A stretch of 64,000 nucleotides of DNA, taken from positions 62,001 through 126,000 of the forward strand of contig BOKW01000005.1 of NCBI GenBank assembly GCA_016861185.1. The letters run 5' to 3'. Position 1 is the first letter of the stretch. Each line of letters opens with the position of its first letter. The DNA comes from Betaproteobacteria bacterium. Its GTDB lineage: Bacteria; Pseudomonadota; Gammaproteobacteria; Burkholderiales; Burkholderiaceae_F. Below, piece by piece: positions 40,633 to 48,976 of this stretch. The notes beneath the pieces are model-generated. The model made no database searches. It saw only the letters and a list, made by a program, of their open reading frames with translations, and was not told the origin of the DNA. A program made the position numbers and the translations under genes.

Positions 40633-41013
40633 ATGCCGGCGAGCACGACCGCAGACGCGCGCTGGTCGGATGCGGCCGACGTCGAAGCCGCAATCGCCAG
40701 CGTGCTCGAAGCCGAACGCACAGCGCGCGCGGCCGTCGAGACTTGCGCTGCGCAGGCACAGGCCCGCGTGCAGCAGGCGCGCGATCGCGCTCACGCGATC
40801 GCCGAACGCGCGGCGCAACGCACCGCGCGCGTGCGGCGCGTTTCCGCGGCCCGGCTCGACGCGCGCCTGGCCGCCGTCGAACGCGAACGGCGCGCGCTCG
40901 ACCGCCGCACCGACGCCGACGCCGACGATCTGCAACGCCTGCAGGCGGCGATCGACGAGCTGGCCGATGCGCTCGCCGGCGGCGCGCACAGCTCCCCGGG
41001 GGGTGCGCCGTGA
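40633..41013 (+). CDS. V/A-type ATPase peripheral-stalk subunit (G/H-like), probable
   Basis: A 126-residue, almost wholly alpha-helical protein rich in Ala, Arg and Glu with heptad character (VEAAIASVLEAERTARAAVETCAAQAQARVQQARDRAHAIAERAAQ). Its position as first gene of the operon and its coiled-coil nature fit the G/H stalk subunit that pairs with subunit E. Sequence similarity alone is weak in this low-complexity type. Its TGA overlaps the GTG of the next gene. Confidence 0.65.
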   Translation: MPASTTADARWSDAADVEAAIASVLEAERTARAAVETCAAQAQARVQQARDRAHAIAERAAQRTARVRRVSAARLDARLAAVERERRALDRRTDADADDLQRLQAAIDELADALAGGAHSSPGGAP

Positions 41014-41834
41014 TCGCCGGCTTCCCGATCGAATACGCGCACGCGCGCGCCTCGGCGCGGCTCGCGCAGCGCCCCGACGAGCGGCTGTGGACGCAGCTCC
41101 ACAGCGCGCGCAGCGTCGGCGCCGCGCTCGACGCGGTGCGCGGTTCGGCCGCGGCGCCCTATGTCAGCGGCGTTACCTGGCCGGCGCCGCTCGCGGACCT
41201 CGAACTCGCCTTCCGCCAGCAGTGGCGCACGCGCGTCGACGAGGTCGCGCGCTGGGCCCCCGACGCCTGGCGCGCCGCGCTGCGCTGGACCGCGCACCTG
41301 ATCGATCTGCCGGCACTGGTGCATCTGCTCGGCGAGGAGTCTCTGCCGCCATGGATCGGCGCCGATCCCGCGCTTTCGCCGTACGCGCATGAGGAGCGTG
41401 GCGAGCGGCTTGCCGCTTTGGCCGCCGGTCCCCTGGCGCCGCTTGCGCTCGCGGTCGAAACCGCGGAGCCGCCGCCGCGCCGGCTCGACCCCGCTGCATG
41501 GCAGCGCGCGCGGTTGCACGCCGCGCTGCGCGCGTGGGAGCGCGAATGGCGCGCGCGCTGGCCCGCGTGCGACGACGAAGCGCGCGCCGGCCTCGAACGG
41601 CTGGTCGCCGTCGTGCGCGCGCACCTGATCCGCTTCCGCGCGCTGGCAGTCGACGACGCGCCGGCGGCGCGCCAGCGGCTCGCCACCGATGTCGCCGCGC
41701 TGCTGCGCCGCTCGGCCGCGCAGCCGGCGGCGCTATTCGCGTACCTCGCGCTCGTCGCGCTCGATCTGGAACGGCTGCGCGGCGAGATCGTCGCGCGCGC
41801 CGCGTTCCGCGCGACCCCGGAGGCCGCGTCATGA
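41010..41834 (+). CDS. ntpC: V/A-type ATPase subunit C (central-rotor cap), probable
   Basis: A 274-residue helical protein. The opening FPIEYAHARASARLAQRPDERLWTQLHSARSVGAALDAVRGS and the size suit the C/d subunit that joins the rotor to the membrane ring. The family is divergent and I rely partly on position between the stalk gene and subunit I. It starts at GTG 41010, overlapping the preceding stop, and ends in an ATGA overlap with subunit I. Confidence 0.68.
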   Translation: MIAGFPIEYAHARASARLAQRPDERLWTQLHSARSVGAALDAVRGSAAAPYVSGVTWPAPLADLELAFRQQWRTRVDEVARWAPDAWRAALRWTAHLIDLPALVHLLGEESLPPWIGADPALSPYAHEERGERLAALAAGPLAPLALAVETAEPPPRRLDPAAWQRARLHAALRAWEREWRARWPACDDEARAGLERLVAVVRAHLIRFRALAVDDAPAARQRLATDVAALLRRSAAQPAALFAYLALVALDLERLRGEIVARAAFRATPEAAS

Positions 41835-43654
41835 TCCGCCCCGAACCCGCGCGCTGGTTCGAGATCATCGTCGCGCGCGACGACGCGTTCATCGCGCTCG
41901 AAGCGCTGGCCGCCGCGGGCTGCGTCGAAATCGAATGGCACGGCGCGCCGGAAGCCCGCGCCGCCGCCGCGATGGGCGAGTTGCTGAAGGACTACAACGC
42001 GCTCGCGCAGCGCTATCGCCCGTACTGGCCGCCGGCCGCGACGCAGCTCGCGGCCGAGCGGCGCGCGCCGACCGACGCGATCGCTGCGGCGCTCGCCGCG
42101 TTGCGCGCCTGGGCCGCCGCGGCCGAGGACTCGATCGGCGCCTTGCAGCGCTGCGAGGCGCGCCTGGCCGAGCTGGCGCTCGCCGAAGCGGCATTGCGCG
42201 AACTGGCCGACAGCCGCATCGACTTCGCTGCGCTCGCACAGGCGAAAAACGGCGTCATCGCCAGCCTGTTCGCGCTGCCGGCCGGCGTGGACATCGAGGT
42301 GCCCGACGACGTGCTGATGCGCGCCGCCGACGTACAGGCCGAGCGGCTGCTGCTCGCGGTCGGCCCGCCGGAATCGATCGAAGCGATGGCGCGCGCGGTG
42401 GCCGAAGCCAACGGCCGGCGCGCGCGTTTCCCGGACTGGCTGCAGCCGACCGCGGAAGCCAATCTCGCGCGCGTCGCCGAGCGGCGCGCGCAGGAAGCGG
42501 CCACCGCGGCCGCGCTGCGCGCGCGCATCGACGCGCTGTCGGCACAGCATGAGGTGCCGCGCGCGCTCGGCGACATCGCGCGCGCGACCTGGTGCTTCGA
42601 GCACGGCGGCGCGATCGCGCTCGGCGATCCGGCGCGCGGCCAGATCTTCGCGCGGATCACCGGCTGGACGGTCGACCGCGCGCGCGTGGTCGCCGCGCTC
42701 GAGGGTTGCGGCGCGCGCGCGCTCGCGAGCTTTCCGCGCCCGCCGCGCGGCGCGCGCCCGCCGCTGGTGCTGCGCAATCCGTGGTGGGCGCGGCCGTTCG
42801 AAGTGTTCACGAAGCTCGTCGGCATGCCGGCGGCCACCGGTACCGATCCGAGCGTGCTGCTCGCGTTCGTCGTGCCGCTGATGTTCGGCTACATGTTCGG
42901 CGACGTGGGCCAGGGCCTCGTGCTGATCGCCGTCGGCTATGCGCTGCGCAACCGTCTGCCGGTGCTGCGGCTGCTGATCCCGGGCGGCATTGCGGCGACC
43001 GCGTTCGGCTTCGTGTTCGGGTCGGTGTTTTCTCTGGAGCACGTGATCGAGCCGCTGTGGCTGGTGCCGCTGGAGGAACCCTTGCCGGTGCTGCTGGTGC
43101 CGATCGCCGGCGGCGCGGTGCTGCTCGCGCTCGGACTGCTGCTCGGTCTCTTCGAAGCGGTCCGGCAGGACCAGCTCGCGCACTGGCTGCGCGCGGATCT
43201 GCCGGTACTCGCCGTGTACGTCGGCGTGCTCGCTGGCGTGGCGCATCCGGCCGGCTGGGCGCTCGCGGCGGCCGGCGCGGTCTGGTCGATCGCCGCCGCC
43301 GCCGTGCACGGCCGGCGGATCAAGTCGGCTTTCGCCGGGCTCGGCGAACTGGTCGAGCGCACGCTGCAGATCCTGATCAACACGCTGTCGTTCGCGCGCG
43401 TCGGCGCCTTTGCGCTCGCGCACGCGGGGCTCGCTTCGGCCGTGGTCGCACTCGCCGCGGCGGCGGACAACGTCGTCGTCCAGGCCATCGTGCTCGTGCT
43501 CGGCAATGCGCTGATCCTCGCGATCGAGGGGCTCGTCGTCTCGATCCAGACCACACGGCTCGTGCTGTTCGAATTCTTCACCCGCTTCTTCCGCGCGGAG
43601 GGGCGCGAGTTCCGCCCGCTCGCGCCGCCGCCCGTCACCATCGCCACGCACTAG
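41831..43654 (+). CDS. ntpI: V/A-type ATPase subunit I (a-type stator)
   Basis: A 607-residue membrane stator subunit forming the ion half-channels. The N-terminal half is a soluble helical arm (residues 1-320). From RPFEVFTKLVGMPAATGTDPSVLLAFVVPLMFGYMFGDVGQGLVLIAVG onward there are about seven membrane helices. The essential-arginine helix region is LINTLSFARVGAFALAHAGL. These are family hallmarks. It is coupled to its neighbours and followed after 11 bases by the ring subunit. Confidence 0.92.
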   Translation: MIRPEPARWFEIIVARDDAFIALEALAAAGCVEIEWHGAPEARAAAAMGELLKDYNALAQRYRPYWPPAATQLAAERRAPTDAIAAALAALRAWAAAAEDSIGALQRCEARLAELALAEAALRELADSRIDFAALAQAKNGVIASLFALPAGVDIEVPDDVLMRAADVQAERLLLAVGPPESIEAMARAVAEANGRRARFPDWLQPTAEANLARVAERRAQEAATAAALRARIDALSAQHEVPRALGDIARATWCFEHGGAIALGDPARGQIFARITGWTVDRARVVAALEGCGARALASFPRPPRGARPPLVLRNPWWARPFEVFTKLVGMPAATGTDPSVLLAFVVPLMFGYMFGDVGQGLVLIAVGYALRNRLPVLRLLIPGGIAATAFGFVFGSVFSLEHVIEPLWLVPLEEPLPVLLVPIAGGAVLLALGLLLGLFEAVRQDQLAHWLRADLPVLAVYVGVLAGVAHPAGWALAAAGAVWSIAAAAVHGRRIKSAFAGLGELVERTLQILINTLSFARVGAFALAHAGLASAVVALAAAADNVVVQAIVLVLGNALILAIEGLVVSIQTTRLVLFEFFTRFFRAEGREFRPLAPPPVTIATH

Positions 43655-43665
43655 GAGAACAAGTC

Positions 43666-44025
43666 ATGCCCGACCCGCGCAACCCGTCGAAGCTCGCCCT
43701 CGTGCTGACCGTCGTCGCTGGCCTGTTGGCCGCCGGCGGCACGGCGCTGCTCGTCTTTCCCGCGCCTGCGGTCGCGCAAGCGGCAAGTGCGGCGGGACTG
43801 CCGCCCGATGCATGGACGTGGGGGTTGCTGTCCGCGGCGCTCGCCACCGGGATGTCGTCGCTCGGCGCGGGCTATGCGGTCGCGAAGCTCGGCACGGCTG
43901 CGGTCGGCACGCTCGCCGAGAAGCCCGAGTTGCTCGGTCGCGTGCTGATCCTGGTCGGGCTGGCCGAAGGCATCGCGATCTACGGGCTGATCGTCGCTAT
44001 CCTGATCCTGAACCGGCTCGCGTAG
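43666..44025 (+). CDS. ntpK: V/A-type ATPase subunit K (ring proteolipid)
   Basis: A 119-residue proteolipid. It has an N-terminal hydrophobic helix (ALVLTVVAGLLAAGGTALLVF, probably a leader or extra helix) and then the two-helix hairpin. Helix 1 has the Gly/Ala-rich WGLLSAALATGMSSLGAGYAVAKLGTAAVG. Helix 2, RVLILVGLAEGIAIYGLIVAILIL, carries the ion-binding glutamate (AEG). Residues around it do not obviously form the Na+ set (Gln/Thr), so H+ is more likely, but this is inference. AGGAGA lies 6 bases before the ATG. Confidence 0.92.
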   Translation: MPDPRNPSKLALVLTVVAGLLAAGGTALLVFPAPAVAQAASAAGLPPDAWTWGLLSAALATGMSSLGAGYAVAKLGTAAVGTLAEKPELLGRVLILVGLAEGIAIYGLIVAILILNRLA

Positions 44026-44040
44026 ACGCTTGGGCTTCGC

Positions 44041-44361
44041 ATGAACGCTTCGACCCGCACCGCGCCGCTCGCCTTTGTCGGCGATGCGCTCACCGCGGCC
44101 GGTTTCCGGCTCGCGGGCGTGCGCACTTTCGCGCCGCAGCCCGGCGAAGAGCGCGCCGCGTTCGCGCAGGCGCTCGCGGCTGCAGCCGCAGTGTTCGTCA
44201 CCCCGGCGGTCGCGGCGAAGCTGGAACCGGTCGAACTCGAGCGTGCGCTCGTGGCCGGCGCGCCGCTGGTCGCGATCGTGCCGGCCCCGGATCAAGTCCG
44301 GGGCCCACCGCCCTTCGACCCCGCCGAGCGCGTGCGCCGGCAACTCGGCATCGAACGATGA
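44041..44361 (+). CDS. V/A-type ATPase subunit F
   Basis: A 106-residue rotor protein with the Rossmann-like subunit F pattern: PLAFVGDALTAAGFRLAGVRTF, AAVFVTPAVAAKL and APLVAIVPAP. Subunit F regulates coupling at the central stalk. The C-terminal part is interrupted by a 19-base palindromic repeat (44285-44303) that encodes PDQVRGP and replaces or extends the last loop before the terminal helix FDPAERVRRQLGIE. It ends in an ATGA overlap with subunit E. Confidence 0.8.
   Translation: MNASTRTAPLAFVGDALTAAGFRLAGVRTFAPQPGEERAAFAQALAAAAAVFVTPAVAAKLEPVELERALVAGAPLVAIVPAPDQVRGPPPFDPAERVRRQLGIER
44285..44303. repeat. 19-base palindromic repeat inside the subunit F gene
   Basis: CCCCGGATCAAGTCCGGGG, the exact reverse complement of the unit in pelA at 9432-9450. 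It is read in frame as PDQVRG. Confidence 0.8.
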
Positions 44362-44975
44362 ACCTCGAACAACGCACGCAGGCGCTGCTCGCGGTGGTCG
44401 AGGAGTTCCGCAGCCGCCGCTGCGCCGAACTGCTCGAACCGGCCGATGCGCAGGCGCGCGAGATCGTGCGCGGCGCGCTGGCCGAGGCGCGGCGGCGCGT
44501 GCGCACCGCGATCGAGGAAGAGCGGGCCCGCATGGCCAGCGAACTTGGCGCGGCCGAAGCGCGGCTCGCCACGGAACGGCGGCTGGCGACGCAGCGCCGT
44601 GCAATGCAGTTGCTGACGCAGGCCTGGGACCGGCTGCGCGCCGCGCTCGCCGCGCGCTGGCGCGCCCCGGATGCACGCGCGCGCTGGGTCGAGGCGCATC
44701 TCTCGCGCGCGCGAAAGGCGCTGCCCGCCGACGCGTGGACGATCCGCTGCGCGCCGGACTGGCCCGCGTCCGAGCGCGACGCCGCGCTGCATTGGCTCAC
44801 CGCCCCCGGATCAAGTCCGGGGCTGCGCGACGTTCGCATCGAGCCCGACACCGCGATCACCGCCGGCTTTCGCGTGCAGGCGGGACACAACGTGCTGGAT
44901 GCCACGCTCGACGGCCTGCTCGCCGATCGCGCCGCGATCGAGGGGCAGTTGCTGGAACTGATGGAGGAACCGTGA
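44358..44975 (+). CDS. ntpE: V/A-type ATPase subunit E (peripheral stalk)
   Basis: A 205-residue stalk subunit. The first 105 residues are one long charged helix (MNLEQRTQALLAVVEEFRSRRCAEL...). The C-terminal globular part ends GGFRVQ-like (ITAGFRVQAGHNVLDATLDGLLADRAAIEGQLLELM), the usual E-subunit fold. A third exact copy of the 19-base palindrome (44804-44822) is read in frame as PGSSPGL before the conserved strand. It is coupled at both ends (ATGA, GTGA). Confidence 0.85.
   Translation: MNLEQRTQALLAVVEEFRSRRCAELLEPADAQAREIVRGALAEARRRVRTAIEEERARMASELGAAEARLATERRLATQRRAMQLLTQAWDRLRAALAARWRAPDARARWVEAHLSRARKALPADAWTIRCAPDWPASERDAALHWLTAPGSSPGLRDVRIEPDTAITAGFRVQAGHNVLDATLDGLLADRAAIEGQLLELMEEP
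44804..44822. repeat. 19-base palindromic repeat inside the subunit E gene
   Basis: CCCCGGATCAAGTCCGGGG, identical to 44285-44303, only about 520 bases away and in the same orientation. It codes PGSSPG. Confidence 0.8.
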
Positions 44976-46795
44976 GCAAGGCGACGCTCACCTGGATCAG
45001 CGGGCCGGTGCTGCGCGCGCGGGCGCACGGACCATTCAGGCTGCGCGAAGCGATCCGCGTCGGATCGCAGGCGTTGCTCGGCGAAGTGATCCGGCTGGGC
45101 ACGACCGCTGCCGGCGCGCCCGAGATCGTCGCGCAGGTATACGAGGACACGACGGGACTGCGGCCCGGCGTCGAACTCCAAGGCACGGGCGAACTGCTCG
45201 GCATCGTCGTCGGCCCGCAGCTTCTCGGCCGCATCTTCGACGGCCTGCTGCGCCCGCTCGCCGATGTAGCGGGCAAAGGCGCGCGCCATGTCCTGCCCAG
45301 CGCGGGCGGTTCGTTGCAGGCCGTGCTCCGCTTCGAGCCGACGCTGCGCACAGGCGCCAGGCTCGATCCCGGCGCGCCGTTCGGCAACGTGTTGCCGCGC
45401 GGCGGCCGCGCGTTGCGCGCGCTCGCTCCGCCGGACGTCGCGGGCACGGTCGAGCGCATCGCGGCCGCCGGCGATTACGCGCACGACGCGCCGCTCGTGA
45501 CGCTGAAGCTCGCCGACGGCGCGACGCGCGAACTCGCAATGAGCCACTTCTGGCCGGTGCGCACGCCGCGACCGGTGCGCGCGCGACTGCCCGCCGACGA
45601 ACCGCTGGTGACCGGACAGCGCATCCTCGACTCGCTTTTCCCGGTCGCGCTCGGCGGCAAGGCGGCGATCCCCGGCGGCTTCGGCACCGGCAAGACGATC
45701 CTGCTGGAGGCGCTCGCCAAGGGCTGCAGCGCCGAGGTGATCGTGTATCTCGGCTGCGGCGAACGCGGCAACGAGATGGCGGGCGTGCTCGAGGAGTTTC
45801 CGCAGCTCGACGATCCTCGAACCGGCCGGCCGCTGATGGAACGCACGGTGATCATCGCCAACACCAGCAACATGCCGGTGGCTGCGCGCGAGGCGAGCAT
45901 CTACACTGCGGTCACCGTCGCGGAATACTTCCGCGACCAGGGCCTGCACGTCGCGCTGATGGCCGACTCGACCAGCCGCTGGGCCGAGGCGCTGCGCGAG
46001 GTGTCGGGCCGGCTCGGCGAACTGCCCGGCGAGGGCGGCTATCCGACCTATCTGTCGAGCCGGCTCGCCGACTTCTACGAGCGCGCGGCGAAGGTCACGA
46101 CGCTCGCGGGCGAAACCGGATCGGTGACGCTGCTCGGGTCGATCTCGCCGCCTTCGGGCGACTTCTCCGAGCCCGTCACGAGCCACACGAAGCGCTACGT
46201 GCGCAGCTTCTGGGCGCTCGACGCCAAGCGCGCGCAGGCACGCTTCTACCCGGCCATCCACCCGCTGCAGTCGTATTCGGAAGATTCGCTCGACATGGCG
46301 GTGTGGTGGCAGTCGGTGTATTCGCAGGTCGCCGCCGCGCGCGCGCGTGCCGCCAGCGGCGAAAACGAGTGGCTCGAGCTGCGCCGCACGCTGCTGACGC
46401 TGCTCGACGAGCAGGCGCGGCTCGAACGCATGGCGCGCATCATCGGCAAGGACGCGCTGCCCGCGCGCCAGCGGCTCGCGCTCGCCTGCGCGGAGCTGGC
46501 GAACGAAGCCTTCCTGCGGCAGTCGGCGTTTTCTCCGATCGACCGCTACTGCGGACCGCAGCGGCAGGCCTGCATGCTGCGGCTGATCGCGCGCTTCATC
46601 GAACTCGCGGAACGCACGCTCGCCGCCGGCCATACGCCCGAGGCGATCTTCGCGCTGCCGGTGCTGCGACCGTTGCAGCGGATGGGCGAGGAGATCGGCG
46701 AAGACGCGCTGGAGAAGTTCGCCGCGCTCGAGCAGCAGATCGTCCAGGCGTTCGCCGGCTTGGGCTCGAGCGAAGGAGTCGCCCGTGCAGCCTAA
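44972..46795 (+). CDS. ntpA: V/A-type ATPase catalytic subunit A
   Basis: A 607-residue catalytic subunit. Walker A is GGFGTGKT (235-242, lysine 241). The Walker B region is VALMADSTSRWAEALREVSGRLGELPGEGGYPTYLSSRLADFYERA. The A-subunit-specific non-homologous region lies at about 110-190, and CGERGNEM is present. It begins at a GTG overlapping the E-subunit stop and overlaps subunit B by 11 bases. The length is the family standard. Confidence 0.95.
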   Translation: MSKATLTWISGPVLRARAHGPFRLREAIRVGSQALLGEVIRLGTTAAGAPEIVAQVYEDTTGLRPGVELQGTGELLGIVVGPQLLGRIFDGLLRPLADVAGKGARHVLPSAGGSLQAVLRFEPTLRTGARLDPGAPFGNVLPRGGRALRALAPPDVAGTVERIAAAGDYAHDAPLVTLKLADGATRELAMSHFWPVRTPRPVRARLPADEPLVTGQRILDSLFPVALGGKAAIPGGFGTGKTILLEALAKGCSAEVIVYLGCGERGNEMAGVLEEFPQLDDPRTGRPLMERTVIIANTSNMPVAAREASIYTAVTVAEYFRDQGLHVALMADSTSRWAEALREVSGRLGELPGEGGYPTYLSSRLADFYERAAKVTTLAGETGSVTLLGSISPPSGDFSEPVTSHTKRYVRSFWALDAKRAQARFYPAIHPLQSYSEDSLDMAVWWQSVYSQVAAARARAASGENEWLELRRTLLTLLDEQARLERMARIIGKDALPARQRLALACAELANEAFLRQSAFSPIDRYCGPQRQACMLRLIARFIELAERTLAAGHTPEAIFALPVLRPLQRMGEEIGEDALEKFAALEQQIVQAFAGLGSSEGVARAA

Positions 46796-48188
46796 GGTCA
46801 CCGTCCACGACGCAGCCGTCAGGCTCGACGGCCCTTTGCTCTTTCTTCGCCGCACGCTCGACGTGGGACTGGCGGAAGCGGTCGAAGTGATCGGCCGCGA
46901 CGGTCTGCCGCGGCTCGGGCGTGTCGCTGCGCTCGACGAGGAGTTCGTCACGATCGAGTTGCTGGAGCCGAGCGCGGGGCTGGCGCTCGCCGACACCGTC
47001 GTTCGCTTTCTCGGCGAGCCGATCGAGTTCGGCGTCGGTCCGGGGCTGCTCGGCCGCGTCTTCAACGGCGTCGGCAAGGTGATCGACGGCGGGCCCCCGC
47101 TCGCGGTGAAAAAGCGGCTGCGCGTCGACGGGCTGCCGCTGAACCCGGTGGCGCGCGCCACCCCGCGCGCATTCATCGAAACCGGCATCACGTCGGTCGA
47201 CCTGATGAACTCGCTGGTGCGCGGGCAGAAGCTGCCGATCTTCTCCGGCGGCGGGCTGCCGCACGATCGCATCGCCGTGGAGATCGCCGGCCACGCGCGG
47301 CTGCTCGGCGCCGGGCACGAGGACTTCGCGATCGTGTTCTGCGGCATCGGCGTGCCGTACACGACGGCCGAGTACTTCCGCCGCTCGCTCGAACAGTCCG
47401 GCGCACTCGAGCGCAGCGCGCTGTTCCTCAACCTCGCGAGCGACTCCTCGACGCAACGGCTGCTGACGCCGCGCGTCGCGCTGACCGCCGCCGAGTACCT
47501 CGCGTTCGAGGAGAACAAGCACGTGCTGGTGATCGTCACCGATCTGACCAACTACTGCGAAGCGCTGCGCGAGGTCGCCGGCGCGAAAGGCGAGGTGCCG
47601 GGCCGCAAGGGCTTTCCCGGCTACATGTACTCGGACCTGGCCACGCTGTACGAACGCGCCGGCTGCGTGCACGGCGAGGACGGGCGCAAGACGGGCACGC
47701 TGACGCAGTTGCCGATCCTGACGATGCCGAGCGACGACATCGGACACCCGATCCCCGATCTGTCCGGCTACATCACCGAAGGACAGATCGTGCTGTCGCG
47801 CGAGCTGGACCGCGCGGGGGTGTATCCGCCGGTCAACGTGCTGCCGAGCCTGTCGCGGCTGATGAAGGACGGGACCGGCAAGGGCTACACGCACGCCGAC
47901 CATCCGGCGCTCGCGAGCCAGCTCTACGCCGCGTACGCGCGCGCCACGCAGGCGCGGCTGCTGGCGAGCGTGGTCGGCGAAGAAGGGCTGTCCGACACCG
48001 ACCGCCGCTATCTCGCCTTCGGCGCCGACTTCGAGCGCAAGCTCGTTCATCAGTCGGGCGCACGCACGCTCGCGCAGAGCATGGAGGTCGGCTGGGCGCT
48101 GCTGCGCAGACTGCCGCGAAGCGAGCTGTCGCGGCTGTCGGATGCGCAGATCGAGGCGCATCTGGGTGGGGAGTTCATCGGGGTGTGA
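46785..48188 (+). CDS. ntpB: V/A-type ATPase regulatory subunit B
   Basis: A 467-residue non-catalytic nucleotide-binding subunit. It has the B-type replacement of the P-loop (SGGGLPHDRIAVEIAGHARLL) and GRKGFPGYMYSDLATLYERAG. Also present are TMPSDDIGHPIPDLSGYITEGQIVLSRELDRAGVYPPVNVLPSLSRLM. The GTG at 46785 lies inside the end of subunit A. Confidence 0.95.
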   Translation: MQPKVTVHDAAVRLDGPLLFLRRTLDVGLAEAVEVIGRDGLPRLGRVAALDEEFVTIELLEPSAGLALADTVVRFLGEPIEFGVGPGLLGRVFNGVGKVIDGGPPLAVKKRLRVDGLPLNPVARATPRAFIETGITSVDLMNSLVRGQKLPIFSGGGLPHDRIAVEIAGHARLLGAGHEDFAIVFCGIGVPYTTAEYFRRSLEQSGALERSALFLNLASDSSTQRLLTPRVALTAAEYLAFEENKHVLVIVTDLTNYCEALREVAGAKGEVPGRKGFPGYMYSDLATLYERAGCVHGEDGRKTGTLTQLPILTMPSDDIGHPIPDLSGYITEGQIVLSRELDRAGVYPPVNVLPSLSRLMKDGTGKGYTHADHPALASQLYAAYARATQARLLASVVGEEGLSDTDRRYLAFGADFERKLVHQSGARTLAQSMEVGWALLRRLPRSELSRLSDAQIEAHLGGEFIGV

Positions 48189-48192
48189 CGCG

Positions 48193-48807
48193 ATGACCGA
48201 CCTCACCCCCACCCGCAGCCTCGCGATCCAGCTTCAGGACGAGCGGCGCACGATGCGCGAGGGCTATGCCTTCCTCGACGAGAAGTGCGTGCTGCTCGCC
48301 GGCGAGATGCTGCGCGAGCTGCGCGCGTATCAGGCGCTGGTGCGCGAACTGGCGCCGTTGCAGGCGGCGGCGCGTGCGGCGCTGCAGAGCGCGGTCGCGC
48401 GCCACGGGCTCGACGGGCTGCAGGTCTATCCGGCCGCGCCGGGTCGCTATGCGCTGCGCTTCGAGCGGCGCGCGCTGCTCGGGGTGGCGATGCTCGATGC
48501 GAGGCTCGACGGCGAAGCGGGTACGGCGCCACCCGCGGTCATGCCTTCGCCCGAGGCCGAAGCCTGCCGCGCGGCGCATGCGCACGTCGCCGCGCAGCTC
48601 GTGCGGATCGCCGCGTCTTCCGCCAACCTCGCGCGCCTGTACGCGGAGTACCGCAAGACCGTGCGCCGCGTGCGCGCGTTGCAGGATGTCCTGCTGCCCG
48701 AGATCGAAAGCGCGCTCGCCGAGATCGAGACGAGCCTCGAAGAGCTGGAGCAGGACGAGTTCGGCTTTCTGCGGCGAGCGGTGCGCGCGGCGCAGTCGTC
48801 CGTATGA
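48193..48807 (+). CDS. ntpD: V/A-type ATPase central-stalk subunit D
   Basis: A 204-residue antiparallel coiled-coil rotor shaft. It begins LTPTRSLAIQLQDERRTMREGYAFLDEKCVLLAGEML and ends with the matching helix ANLARLYAEYRKTVRRVRALQDVLLPEIESALAEIETSLEELEQDEFGFLRRA, as in bacterial NtpD. It is the last gene of the operon and starts 4 bases after subunit B. The operon order is stalk-C-I-K-F-E-A-B-D. Confidence 0.92.
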   Translation: MTDLTPTRSLAIQLQDERRTMREGYAFLDEKCVLLAGEMLRELRAYQALVRELAPLQAAARAALQSAVARHGLDGLQVYPAAPGRYALRFERRALLGVAMLDARLDGEAGTAPPAVMPSPEAEACRAAHAHVAAQLVRIAASSANLARLYAEYRKTVRRVRALQDVLLPEIESALAEIETSLEELEQDEFGFLRRAVRAAQSSV

Positions 48808-48892
48808 ACCCCTGGACGCGCCGCACGCTGTAACGGCCCTCGTCACAAAGCGCCTGGCACATCGCGTGCATCCGTGAAACGCCGCATCTCGG

Positions 48893-48906
48893 TTGGTCTG
48901 GATCAA
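48893..48906. promoter_or_regulatory. FNR-like box upstream of the hexahaem lipoprotein
   Basis: TTGGT-CTGG-ATCAA is an imperfect FNR/Dnr dyad about 77 bases before the ATG. The core CTGGATCA is shared with the mtrA site. Confidence 0.4.
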
Positions 48907-48976
48907 GGCGCCGTGCTGTCGCCGGGCTAGCGTAGCGGCGGGTCGATGGGTTCGTCGACGAAGAAGAGGAGGGTGT

